Assembly: GCF_007754425.1 (NCBI RefSeq)
Contig: NZ_CP037452.1
Location: 2,120,664 to 2,184,663, forward strand
Direction of reading: 5' to 3'
From: Gimesia fumaroli
GTDB taxonomy: Bacteria; Planctomycetota; Planctomycetia; Planctomycetales; Planctomycetaceae
Length of the DNA: 64,000 nucleotides
A program made the position numbers and the translations under genes. Under the pieces are notes generated by a model. That model was not told the DNA's origin. It was given only the letters and a program-made list of their open reading frames with translations, and made no database searches. Shown here piece after piece: positions 9,090 through 17,412 of this stretch (position 1 is the stretch's first letter; each line of letters starts with the position of its first letter).

Positions 9090-12000
9090 ATGAAACGACG
9101 ACTTCTGCTGATTTTGGGATTATGCATTTTTGTCATGATACCCCTGAGCCGTCCACTTCTGGCAGCGGATGCCGATTTGAAAAAAGAAGTTTTTTTCGAG
9201 AAACGAATCCGCCCGTTATTAGTCAACCAGTGTTATGACTGTCACAGTGAGGATTCCGTTGAGAGTGGATTACGTGTCGATTCCCTGTCGGCATTAGTCC
9301 AGGGGGGAGAGCGGGGGCCTTCTGTTATCGTTGGGAAACCCGAGCAAAGTCTGTTGATTAGTGCGGTGAACCACAGCGGTCAATTACACATGCCGCCTAA
9401 AGATAAGTTGTCACAAAAAGAGATCAGCGATTTGACCGAATGGATTCGACTGGGAGCCTACTGGCCGAATTCAAAACCGATTGTGCAATCGAACGAGGGA
9501 AAACCTGAGGGACCGCTTTTTACTGAGCAGGAAAAAGCATTCTGGGCCTTTCAGCCGCCTCAAAAACCAAGTCTACCGCAGGTTAAACAATCTGAGTGGG
9601 TTCAGAATCCAATCGACACTTTCGTTTTATCGAGGTTGGAACAGAAAGGCTATGCGCCAGCTCTTCCTGCCGAGAAGCAGGACCTGATTCGTCGGGCGAC
9701 TTTTGATCTGATTGGTTTGTCGCCTACTCGAAAAGAAGTCGATGACTTTGTCAAAGATGATTCGCCGGATGCCTTTGCGCGGGTCATTGATCGGCTTTTG
9801 GAATCTCCCCGTTACGGTGAACGCTGGGGACGACACTGGCTGGATGTGGCACGCTATGCCGATTCAAACGGCCTGGACGAAAATCTGTCTTATGCGAATG
9901 CGTTTCGCTTCCGCGATTATGTGATAGCGGCATTCAATCAAGATAAGCCTTTCGATCAGTTTGTCCAGGAACAACTGGCGGGCGATATTCTGGCGGAACA
10001 GGTCAATGATGACAGCCGCATTGAGAAAATTACCGCGACCGGTTTTCTGTCCATCGGCGCCAAGATGCTGGCAGAAGATGACCAAACCAAGATGCAGATG
10101 GATATCATCGACGAGCAACTGGATACCGTCGGTCGTACATTCATGGGACTCACACTGGGGTGTGCTCGCTGTCATTCCCATAAATTCGATCCGATTCCAA
10201 TTGAAGATTATTACTCGCTGGCGGGGATTTTCAAAAGTACGAAAACGATGGAAAACTTCAAGGTGGTTGCTCGCTGGCAGGAACGAACTCTGGCCAGCCC
10301 TGAAGAGATTCAAAAACTGGAACAACATAAAAAACAGATTGCAGACCTCGACTCTCAAATTCAAACCGTTTTGAATCAGGCCGATGAACAGTTTTTGAGA
10401 GAAGAGCGAAAACGTGTGTCCGATTATTTACTCGCGGCTGAAATTAAAAAACACGCTGATGAATTGATGAAGGGGACAAAACCGATCGGCGAAACACTGC
10501 AGGCCGATTCATCGGATTCTATCCTGATCGTGGAGGCGGAAAACTATCAGACGGGGAATGTGAAAAAGTCCCTGACCGGTTACGGCGAGGGAATTGGCGT
10601 CATTTATAACAACGGGATGCTGCCAAATATCGCGGAGTATGAAATTGAACTGCCGAAAGCAGGGCGATATCAATTTGAAATTCGCTATGCAGCCGCATCT
10701 GCACGGCCGGTTCAACTATTGATTAATGATCAACTCGTCAAAAACAATGCGGCTGGAGATGTCACCGGGAGCTGGTATCCCAAGTCGCAGGAATGGAAAG
10801 TCGAAGGGCTTTATCAGTTCACTCAGGGGAAAAATATAATACGTCTGGAAAGTAAAATTCCGTTTCCGCATATCGATAAGTTGTTGATTGCAGCACCGCG
10901 GGAGCTTTCTGATAAAGAGCGGAACTTTATCGCCGATGTCGCGGCTCCTGAAAGTAAACTCATTGGCAGTCTGACAGCACAGTGGTCTGACTATCTGAGG
11001 AAAAATTTGAACGAGAAGACGTCTCCCTTGTTTGTCTGGAGCGAACTGGTACGCACGGGTAAGACACCAGAAACACTCGGACCTTTATATCAGAGGTTTC
11101 AAAGTCTGAATGATCTGCCTGAAGCAGAACGGCTGCCGCGGGCGGCTTCACTTTATGGAAATTTATTTAAAGAAGTCGAACAAGAGTGGCAGGCTTATCT
11201 GAAAACCGACGAGGGGAAAAATGCGAAAAGTCTGCCGAATGCGGAGAGCGAAGCCATTCGGCAAGTGCTGTATGATCCGAAAGGACCGTTCGCGTTACCT
11301 GCGGACCGTGAAGCGTTTTATGCTGCTGCAGTGAAAACCAAACTGACGGAAAAAAGAGCCGCCCGGAAAGAGCTGGAAAAAACACTTCCTCAATATCCGA
11401 CGGCCATGGCGGTTTCAGAACAAAAGCCGGAAAACGTGAAGGTGCATCTGAGGGGAAGTCACTTCACGCTGGGCAAAGAAGTTCCTCGTCAGTTCCTGCG
11501 AATTATTGAGGGAGAGCATCAGACTCCCATCAATGATCAGCAGAGCGGTCGTTTGCAGTTAGCCCAGTGGTTGACCAGCGGTCAGCATCCTCTGACGGCT
11601 CGTGTCATGGTGAATCGACTCTGGCGCTGGCATTTCGGAAAGGGGCTGGTGAGAACGCCCGATAACTTTGGAAAACTGGGAGAGCGTCCGACGCATCCAG
11701 AACTGCTCGACTGGCTGGCGGTTCAATTTGTAGAACAGGGCTGGTCGATTAAGTCGATGCATCGTTTGATCATGTTGTCTTCAACCTATCAGATGAGTAC
11801 GAACTATAATGCAGAGCTGGCAGCCGTCGATCCTGAAAATCGATTGCTCTGGCGGATGAATCGCAGACGCCTGGAAGCAGAAGCGATTCGTGATTCGATT
11901 TTAGCCGTGTGTGGAAAGCTCGACTATGAAATGGGCGGATCATTGTTGGGGGTTGCGAACCGGAAGTATGTAACAAGCACCAGCAACGTGAATCCGGTAG

Positions 12001-12425
12001 TTTATCAGACCAATCGTCGTTCCGTGTATTTGCCGATTGTGAGAAGTGCTTTATATGAAGTGTTGCAGGCATTTGATTTTGCCGATCCCAGTGTTCTCTC
12101 TGGTGATCGAACTCATACGACCGTGGCACCACAGGCATTGTTCATGATGAATAGTGATTTCGTCATGCAGAATACAATGGATCTGGCCGAACAGATAATG
12201 CATGAGACACAATTAGATCAGCGTGCCAGGGTCAATCGGATTTATGAGAAAATATTCAGCCGTCCTGCGACTGCGATGGAAACATCTCGGGCGCTGGACT
12301 ACATCAAAATATACCGACAGGAATTGAAGTCGTTAGAGATGCCAGAAGAAGAAAAAGAGCAGCGAACCTGGCAGAGTTTATGTCGGGTCCTGATTTCCTC
12401 CAATGAATTTTTGTTTGTTGATTAA
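9090..12425 (+). CDS. PSCyt1/DUF1549/DUF1553 domain protein
   Basis: Exported protein of 1111 residues, a paralogue of the gene at 370. I chose the ATG at 9090 rather than an in-frame TTG at 9051 because a clean signal peptide starts there (basic MKRR, hydrophobic 5-24, Ala-Ala-Asp cleavage region). The PSCyt1 haem motif CYDCH is at 48-52. DUF1549 is at about 175-385 with its own CARCH motif. A charged helical region and a sugar-binding-like beta module occupy the middle (about 400-620). A further helical insert follows, and DUF1553 is at about 810-1085. It is longer than the first paralogue because of the middle insert. The DUF1501 gene follows after 49 bases. The role in polysaccharide catabolism is an inference from the family. 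Confidence 0.94.
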   Translation: MKRRLLLILGLCIFVMIPLSRPLLAADADLKKEVFFEKRIRPLLVNQCYDCHSEDSVESGLRVDSLSALVQGGERGPSVIVGKPEQSLLISAVNHSGQLHMPPKDKLSQKEISDLTEWIRLGAYWPNSKPIVQSNEGKPEGPLFTEQEKAFWAFQPPQKPSLPQVKQSEWVQNPIDTFVLSRLEQKGYAPALPAEKQDLIRRATFDLIGLSPTRKEVDDFVKDDSPDAFARVIDRLLESPRYGERWGRHWLDVARYADSNGLDENLSYANAFRFRDYVIAAFNQDKPFDQFVQEQLAGDILAEQVNDDSRIEKITATGFLSIGAKMLAEDDQTKMQMDIIDEQLDTVGRTFMGLTLGCARCHSHKFDPIPIEDYYSLAGIFKSTKTMENFKVVARWQERTLASPEEIQKLEQHKKQIADLDSQIQTVLNQADEQFLREERKRVSDYLLAAEIKKHADELMKGTKPIGETLQADSSDSILIVEAENYQTGNVKKSLTGYGEGIGVIYNNGMLPNIAEYEIELPKAGRYQFEIRYAAASARPVQLLINDQLVKNNAAGDVTGSWYPKSQEWKVEGLYQFTQGKNIIRLESKIPFPHIDKLLIAAPRELSDKERNFIADVAAPESKLIGSLTAQWSDYLRKNLNEKTSPLFVWSELVRTGKTPETLGPLYQRFQSLNDLPEAERLPRAASLYGNLFKEVEQEWQAYLKTDEGKNAKSLPNAESEAIRQVLYDPKGPFALPADREAFYAAAVKTKLTEKRAARKELEKTLPQYPTAMAVSEQKPENVKVHLRGSHFTLGKEVPRQFLRIIEGEHQTPINDQQSGRLQLAQWLTSGQHPLTARVMVNRLWRWHFGKGLVRTPDNFGKLGERPTHPELLDWLAVQFVEQGWSIKSMHRLIMLSSTYQMSTNYNAELAAVDPENRLLWRMNRRRLEAEAIRDSILAVCGKLDYEMGGSLLGVANRKYVTSTSNVNPVVYQTNRRSVYLPIVRSALYEVLQAFDFADPSVLSGDRTHTTVAPQALFMMNSDFVMQNTMDLAEQIMHETQLDQRARVNRIYEKIFSRPATAMETSRALDYIKIYRQELKSLEMPEEEKEQRTWQSLCRVLISSNEFLFVD

Positions 12426-12474
12426 AGACTGCGAGAACGAGTAGTTTAAGAAGTTGTTTTGAATTGGAATTCAG

Positions 12475-13890
12475 ATGAATCGATGGAAGACAAATAACGG
12501 AAGCACATTGATCTCGCGACGGGAAATGTTGCGCAGAAGTTCTGCCGGTTTTGGCAGTCTAGCTTTAGCTGCCTTACTGGGAAGTGACTGTCAGGCTGCG
12601 CAGCAGAAAGTCGTTCAGCAGCCGCATTTCACTCCGAAGGCCAAGCGTGTGATCTTTCTGTTTATGCACGGCGGCCCTTCGCACATGGATACGTTCGATT
12701 ACAAGCCCCAGTTGCAGAAAGACAGTGGCAAGCCGCTTCCGTTTGACAAGCCTCGTGTTTTCTCAGCCACGACCGGAAATTTACTGGGTTCACCGTGGAA
12801 GTTCAAACAACATGGCGAGAGTGGTGCCTGGGTGAGTGAGGTCTTTCCCCATGTCGCGGGTTGCGTTGATGACTTATGTATCATCAATTCGATGTATGGT
12901 TCCAATTCCCGGCATGGTGGTGCATTATTAGAATTACATACGGGAAGTGACACGTTTGTTCGCCCCAGCATGGGGTCTTGGATTACCTACGGTTTGGGAT
13001 CCGAGAATCGGGACTTGCCCGGGTTTATTACCGTCTGTCCCACGTTGACTCACGGGGGCGTGAACGCTTACAGTTCCTCCTTCCTACCAGCAGATTATCA
13101 GGGCACCCCCATTGGAAATGCCAGTATTCCGGCTGACCGTGCTTTGATCCCTTTTATCAAAAATAAGAGCGGCATTCCCTTGGATGTTCAGCGTCAGGAA
13201 TTGGATTTCCTGCAGCAGATGAATCGGGAGCATTTGGAAAATTCCGGACCCGATGCGGCATTGGAAGGTCGGATCAATTCGTTTGAGCTGGCCTATCGGA
13301 TGCAGACAGCGGCTCCCGAACTGCAGGATATCAGTGATGAATCTGAGACGACGCAAAAAATGTATGGTCTGGATAATGATGTCACAAAGAACTTTGGACG
13401 CCAGTGTCTGATGGCACGTCGGTTTGCAGAACGGGGAGTGCGTTTTGTTCAAATTACACACAGTTATAAATGGGATCAACATTCCGGATTGAAAACAGCG
13501 ATTCCCCGAAATGCGAAGGAAGTCGATCAGCCAATTGCTGCCTTACTTAAGGATTTGAAGTCGCGCGGTTTGCTGGAAGACACACTCGTTCTTTGGGGGG
13601 GCGAATTTGGTCGGACACCAGTCAGTCAGGGTGATGACGGCCGCGATCATAATCCTCAAGGGTATACGATGTGGATGGCCGGAGGTGGCGTTAAGGGAGG
13701 ATTGCAGTATGGTGCCACTGACGACTATGGCTATTATGCTGTTAAAAATAAGGTCCACATCCATGACCTGCACGCCAGCATTTTACATTTACTCGGGCTT
13801 GATCATAAAAAGTTAACTTATCAGTTTGCCGGCCGTGATTTCCGATTAACGGACGTGCATGGCGAAGTGATGTATGACCTGTTTGCCTGA
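12475..13890 (+). CDS. DUF1501 domain protein, Tat-exported
   Basis: A 471-residue DUF1501 protein, the same length as and clearly paralogous to the one at 3409. The N-terminus carries a twin-arginine motif (SRREMLRRSSAGFG region, about 14-27) and a short hydrophobic stretch. Conserved motifs include FMHGGPSHMDTFDYKP near 61-76, GGEFGRTP near 376, and GRDHNPQG near 388. It pairs with the preceding PSCyt1/DUF1549/DUF1553 gene. The next gene, an Ldh2-type dehydrogenase, starts 40 bases downstream, so transcription may continue. The precise activity is unknown. Confidence 0.94.
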   Translation: MNRWKTNNGSTLISRREMLRRSSAGFGSLALAALLGSDCQAAQQKVVQQPHFTPKAKRVIFLFMHGGPSHMDTFDYKPQLQKDSGKPLPFDKPRVFSATTGNLLGSPWKFKQHGESGAWVSEVFPHVAGCVDDLCIINSMYGSNSRHGGALLELHTGSDTFVRPSMGSWITYGLGSENRDLPGFITVCPTLTHGGVNAYSSSFLPADYQGTPIGNASIPADRALIPFIKNKSGIPLDVQRQELDFLQQMNREHLENSGPDAALEGRINSFELAYRMQTAAPELQDISDESETTQKMYGLDNDVTKNFGRQCLMARRFAERGVRFVQITHSYKWDQHSGLKTAIPRNAKEVDQPIAALLKDLKSRGLLEDTLVLWGGEFGRTPVSQGDDGRDHNPQGYTMWMAGGGVKGGLQYGATDDYGYYAVKNKVHIHDLHASILHLLGLDHKKLTYQFAGRDFRLTDVHGEVMYDLFA

Positions 13891-13929
13891 TTATTTTCTG
13901 TTAATAAGAAGATTTACTAGAGGTGCCTT

Positions 13930-15051
13930 TTGCCACAAATTCAAGTGAAGAGTGCTTTGATCGAAGCCGATGACCTGCGGGAGTTCTGTTTTCAGCTACT
14001 CACTCATGCCGATCTAAGACAAGAAGATGCAGAGCTGGTTGCTGACTCTCTGGTTGAATCAAACCTGCGCGGCATTGACTCGCATGGCGTGGCTCGCTTG
14101 CCACATTATCTGGAGCGTATTCGTCAGCAAAGCATCAGTGCCCGACCTGAAATGCGGTGGGAACAACTGGGGACGGCTGCGGGCCGCGTTGACGGGGATC
14201 ACGGACTCGGTCAACTGGCGATGGTCAAGGCGGCGGATCATGCGATTGAACTGGCACACGATTCCGGTGCGGGCTGGGTTTCGATCTGTAACTCTTCGCA
14301 CTGTGGTGCACTGGCTTATTATGGGTTAAGGATGGCTCAGGCGGGCATGATCGGTTTTGCTTTTACGCACGTTGATCCAATGGTCACACCACACGGAGCA
14401 CGAGAACCGTTTTGTGGAACGAATCCGATTTGCATTACCGCACCGGGAAAGCACGGGAAGTCGCTTTGTCTGGATATGGCGACGAGCATTACTCCCTGGA
14501 ATACGATTGCCAATGCGGCGACCGAAGGGGTTTCGATTCCGGGGGACTGGGCATTGGATGCGAATGGGCAGGGGACCACTGATCCGAATGAAGTCGTTGC
14601 CTTATTTCCGTTTGGTGGTTTCAAAGGCTCGGGGCTGGGCTTGATGATTGATGTATTGTGCGCGTTACTCGGAGGGGCCCCGATTGGTCCTGATATCCCT
14701 AAAATGTACGGCGATCTTTCAGAGAGACGATTGCTGGGAGGCATGGTCGGGGCAATCGATATCAGCCGTTTCACATCAGTCGAATCATTCCAGGAACGGA
14801 TAGTCGAGATCATTCAGCGCTGGGGTGCGTTACAGCCGCTTCACGAGGGCGGGCAAGTCTATTATCCGGGTGAGCCGGAAGAGGTGACGCGCGTGGAGCG
14901 AATGAAAACCGGAATTCCCGTCGGTTGTCAATTGATTAAGCAATTCAATCAAATGGCTCTGCAGCGTGGGCTGTCTCCTCTTGACGTTTCTGAATTGCCG
15001 CATGATGTGGACAATGCCCTGGAAACTTCTCCTACCGAATCTCTGACTTGA
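13930..15051 (+). CDS. Ldh2/MDH-type NAD(P)-dependent 2-hydroxyacid dehydrogenase
   Basis: Cytoplasmic oxidoreductase of the malate/L-lactate dehydrogenase (Ldh2, type 2 malate/ureidoglycolate/sugar-acid) family, 373 residues. The start is TTG with a good AGAGGTG site. Family motifs are present: DSHGVARLPHY near 48-58, the SSHCGALAYYG segment near 122-132 holding the likely catalytic histidine, and the GTNPICITAPG segment near 160-170. The GDWALDANGQGTTDPNE and FGGFKGSGLGLMID segments match the dinucleotide-binding part of the family. No signal peptide is visible. A sodium:solute symporter gene starts 10 bases downstream, so the pair probably imports and oxidises a sugar acid or hydroxyacid. 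The substrate cannot be told from sequence. Confidence 0.93.
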   Translation: MPQIQVKSALIEADDLREFCFQLLTHADLRQEDAELVADSLVESNLRGIDSHGVARLPHYLERIRQQSISARPEMRWEQLGTAAGRVDGDHGLGQLAMVKAADHAIELAHDSGAGWVSICNSSHCGALAYYGLRMAQAGMIGFAFTHVDPMVTPHGAREPFCGTNPICITAPGKHGKSLCLDMATSITPWNTIANAATEGVSIPGDWALDANGQGTTDPNEVVALFPFGGFKGSGLGLMIDVLCALLGGAPIGPDIPKMYGDLSERRLLGGMVGAIDISRFTSVESFQERIVEIIQRWGALQPLHEGGQVYYPGEPEEVTRVERMKTGIPVGCQLIKQFNQMALQRGLSPLDVSELPHDVDNALETSPTESLT

Positions 15052-15061
15052 TTGAACATCT

Positions 15062-16687
15062 ATGAACGGGCCATTCCTGCTGGCTGCCACTCAACTGAAT
15101 ATTTCCTTACTCGATTCTGCAATCATTCTGGCGTATCTGATTTTGATCACCGGGATGGGGCTGTACGTCAGTCGTAAGCAAAAGCAGACGGTCGACAGCT
15201 ATTTCCTCGCGGGGCGTTCTCTTAAATGGCCTACGATTGGGTTGTCTTTGTTTGCAACCAATATCTCGACCGTACACTTGATTGGTCTCGCTGCGGATGG
15301 ATATCGAGTGGGCTTAGTTGTGGGGAACTTCGAATGCCTGGCAGCGTTCACACTGATTATTCTTGGTCTGGTTTTTGCGCCGATTTATCATCGCAGTGGT
15401 GTCGTAACGCTGCCTGATTTTCTGGAACAGCGTTTTAGCGCGGGGTCTCGGATTGTATTAGCGATTATGGGGGTCGTCGCGGCGTTGTTTATTCATATCG
15501 GCATGACGCTGTATGCCGGCTCTACCATCATGCATGAGTTCTTCGGAATTGATGTTTTCACTTCGGTAATTGTGATTTCTGCCATTACCACCTTATATAC
15601 AGTGATGGGGGGATTGAAGGCGGTTGTGATTACGGAATCGATTCAGACGGTGCTGCTAATCATTGGCTCGTTTGCCATCACCTGGTTTGCAGCGGGAGCA
15701 TTGAATGAGCAGGGGATCGATTCCTTTACAAAGCTCCGGGCCGCACTTCCGGAAAAGCACATGAGCATGTTGCATGAGAGCGGGGGATTTTCCTGGTTTG
15801 CTTTCGTTCTGGGGTATCCGGTGCTGGGAATCTGGTACTGGTGTGCCGACCAGACCATCGTGCAGCGAGTTCTGGGAGGTGAGACCGAAAAAGACGCCCA
15901 GGTTGGGCCGTTATTTGCAGGATTCATCAAAGTCCTGCCGTTATTGATTATGGTCTTTCCGGGAGTCCTTGCCTATGTGCTATTTCGAGATCAAATTGGA
16001 GATAATCCGAATAGCGCGCTCCCTGTTTTAATCAGTCAACTGATCCCTGAAGGCCTGAAAGGCATGATTGCAGCCGGCTTGCTGGCGGCGCTGATGAGTA
16101 CGATTGCCGGTGCTTTGAATAGTACGGCGACGTTAATCAGTATTGACGTTGTGAAAAAACTGAAACCGGAAACCAGTGATGCGCGGCTGGTGGTGGTGGG
16201 GCGAATTACAGCAGTGGTCGTGATGATTCTGGCGATTGGCTGGTCAACGATGGGGAGTAAATTCGAGAGCATCTTTTCGGGATTAAACAGTATGATTGCC
16301 TGCCTGGCTCCTCCCATTACGGTGGTGTTTATCTGGGGTGTGCTCTGGAAACGGGGGACGGCAAAAGCGTCGCTGATCACGTTAATCGTTGGTTCAATCT
16401 TAGGCGGGCTGACATTCGTGTTAGACTTTGGTTTTGGAATAATCACCAACGATTTGGGGATTCCCTTCATGCTTCAGGCTTGGTGGTTGTTTGTGATTTG
16501 TTCGGTCGTCTTTGTCGTCATCAGCCTGCTGACACCACCGCCAACTGCTGATCAGATCGAAATGATGTGCTGGAAACATCCCTTGAAAGAGATTGTTTTT
16601 CGCAAACTATCGGGGGTGACCGACCCGCGGCTGATTGCGTTATTGCTGGCGGGGATCATGTCTTCGATCTATATCACGTTTGCTTAA
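15062..16687 (+). CDS. Sodium:solute symporter (SSS family)
   Basis: Inner-membrane transporter of 541 residues with about 13-14 hydrophobic segments, typical of the SSS (SGLT-like) family. The family signature region YFLAGRSLKWPTIGLSLFA is near 47-65. A sugar-transporter-like stretch follows with the ATNIS motif (about 65-69) that lies in the unwound first core helix of vSGLT-type proteins. The long conserved segment GLLAALMSTIAGALNSTATL near 340-360 supports the call. It is translationally close to the upstream dehydrogenase (10-base gap), suggesting joint uptake and oxidation. Its 3' end converges on the TlpA-like gene with only 18 bases between stops. The substrate is unknown; a sugar, sugar acid or carboxylate is plausible. 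Confidence 0.94.
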   Translation: MNGPFLLAATQLNISLLDSAIILAYLILITGMGLYVSRKQKQTVDSYFLAGRSLKWPTIGLSLFATNISTVHLIGLAADGYRVGLVVGNFECLAAFTLIILGLVFAPIYHRSGVVTLPDFLEQRFSAGSRIVLAIMGVVAALFIHIGMTLYAGSTIMHEFFGIDVFTSVIVISAITTLYTVMGGLKAVVITESIQTVLLIIGSFAITWFAAGALNEQGIDSFTKLRAALPEKHMSMLHESGGFSWFAFVLGYPVLGIWYWCADQTIVQRVLGGETEKDAQVGPLFAGFIKVLPLLIMVFPGVLAYVLFRDQIGDNPNSALPVLISQLIPEGLKGMIAAGLLAALMSTIAGALNSTATLISIDVVKKLKPETSDARLVVVGRITAVVVMILAIGWSTMGSKFESIFSGLNSMIACLAPPITVVFIWGVLWKRGTAKASLITLIVGSILGGLTFVLDFGFGIITNDLGIPFMLQAWWLFVICSVVFVVISLLTPPPTADQIEMMCWKHPLKEIVFRKLSGVTDPRLIALLLAGIMSSIYITFA

Positions 16688-16705
16688 GCAAGTCTCGCCG
16701 GGCGG

Positions 16706-17362
16706 TTACTTTTCTGGTTTTGGAGTCGACTTAAGCATTTTATCAATCGTAGGTACGATATGTTTCTCGTACGTAAAACCTTCTTCTCCGTATTCCTGCT
16801 TTTCATTGTCGAATCGTTTTTTCAGCTTTCCATCAGGACCGTAGACATAGGCTGCCGGGATCGCTGCCAGATTCAGACTTTCATACAGCTCTTCATCGGG
16901 CGTACTGGAAATGAGGTTGATGATATCTGCTTTCTGTTTGGAATAGAATTCCATGAGTTCTTCACTGTTCGACTCGGGGGGAGAGTCTTTACTCCCGATA
17001 TAGTTCAGATTGAATGAGACGCAGACCACTTTTTCCGGATACTTCTTTTGTAACGCGACCAGCTGAGGGAATTCTCGTAGACAAGGTTCACACCAGGTCG
17101 ACCACAAATCAACGACGACAATTTTCCCCTTTTGCTTTTTGATGAATTCCTGTGCTTCTTCCCAGTTGGCAATTTCTGCCGTGACGCCATCTTTTTCAAA
17201 TGTTTTTGCGCCGGGAATGGCAGGTTCCTTTTTCTCGACCGTTGCCGGAGCAGTCTCTGGAGCCGCTTCTGTTTCAGGTGAAGTCGTGGGGGCAGGTGTG
17301 TTTTGATTGCAGCCGTGCAGCAGTATTAAACAGCATACAAAACAGAGCGATTTTGCTGACAT
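16706..17362 (-). CDS. TlpA-like thioredoxin-fold lipoprotein
   Basis: Membrane-anchored extracytoplasmic thiol-disulfide protein, 218 residues from the ATG at 17362. I prefer this start over an upstream GTG at 17401 because it gives a compact lipoprotein signal with lipobox LLHGC (Cys18). A Pro/Thr/Glu-rich linker (about 22-48) precedes the thioredoxin fold (about 60-215). The active site is WSTWCEPC (C91, C94), followed by LREFPQL, as in TlpA/ResA proteins that reduce apocytochrome cysteines or other periplasmic disulfides. The di-haem beta-propeller gene ends 50 bases upstream on the same strand, so the two are likely co-transcribed and this protein may help that cytochrome mature. That link is an inference. 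Confidence 0.9.
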   Translation of the reverse strand: MSAKSLCFVCCLILLHGCNQNTPAPTTSPETEAAPETAPATVEKKEPAIPGAKTFEKDGVTAEIANWEEAQEFIKKQKGKIVVVDLWSTWCEPCLREFPQLVALQKKYPEKVVCVSFNLNYIGSKDSPPESNSEELMEFYSKQKADIINLISSTPDEELYESLNLAAIPAAYVYGPDGKLKKRFDNEKQEYGEEGFTYEKHIVPTIDKMLKSTPKPEK

Positions 17363-17412
17363 AAGTAAAGTCTTTCTGGAAGTCGTCTTTTGGGGAAACA
17401 CGTGTTGGTTGA

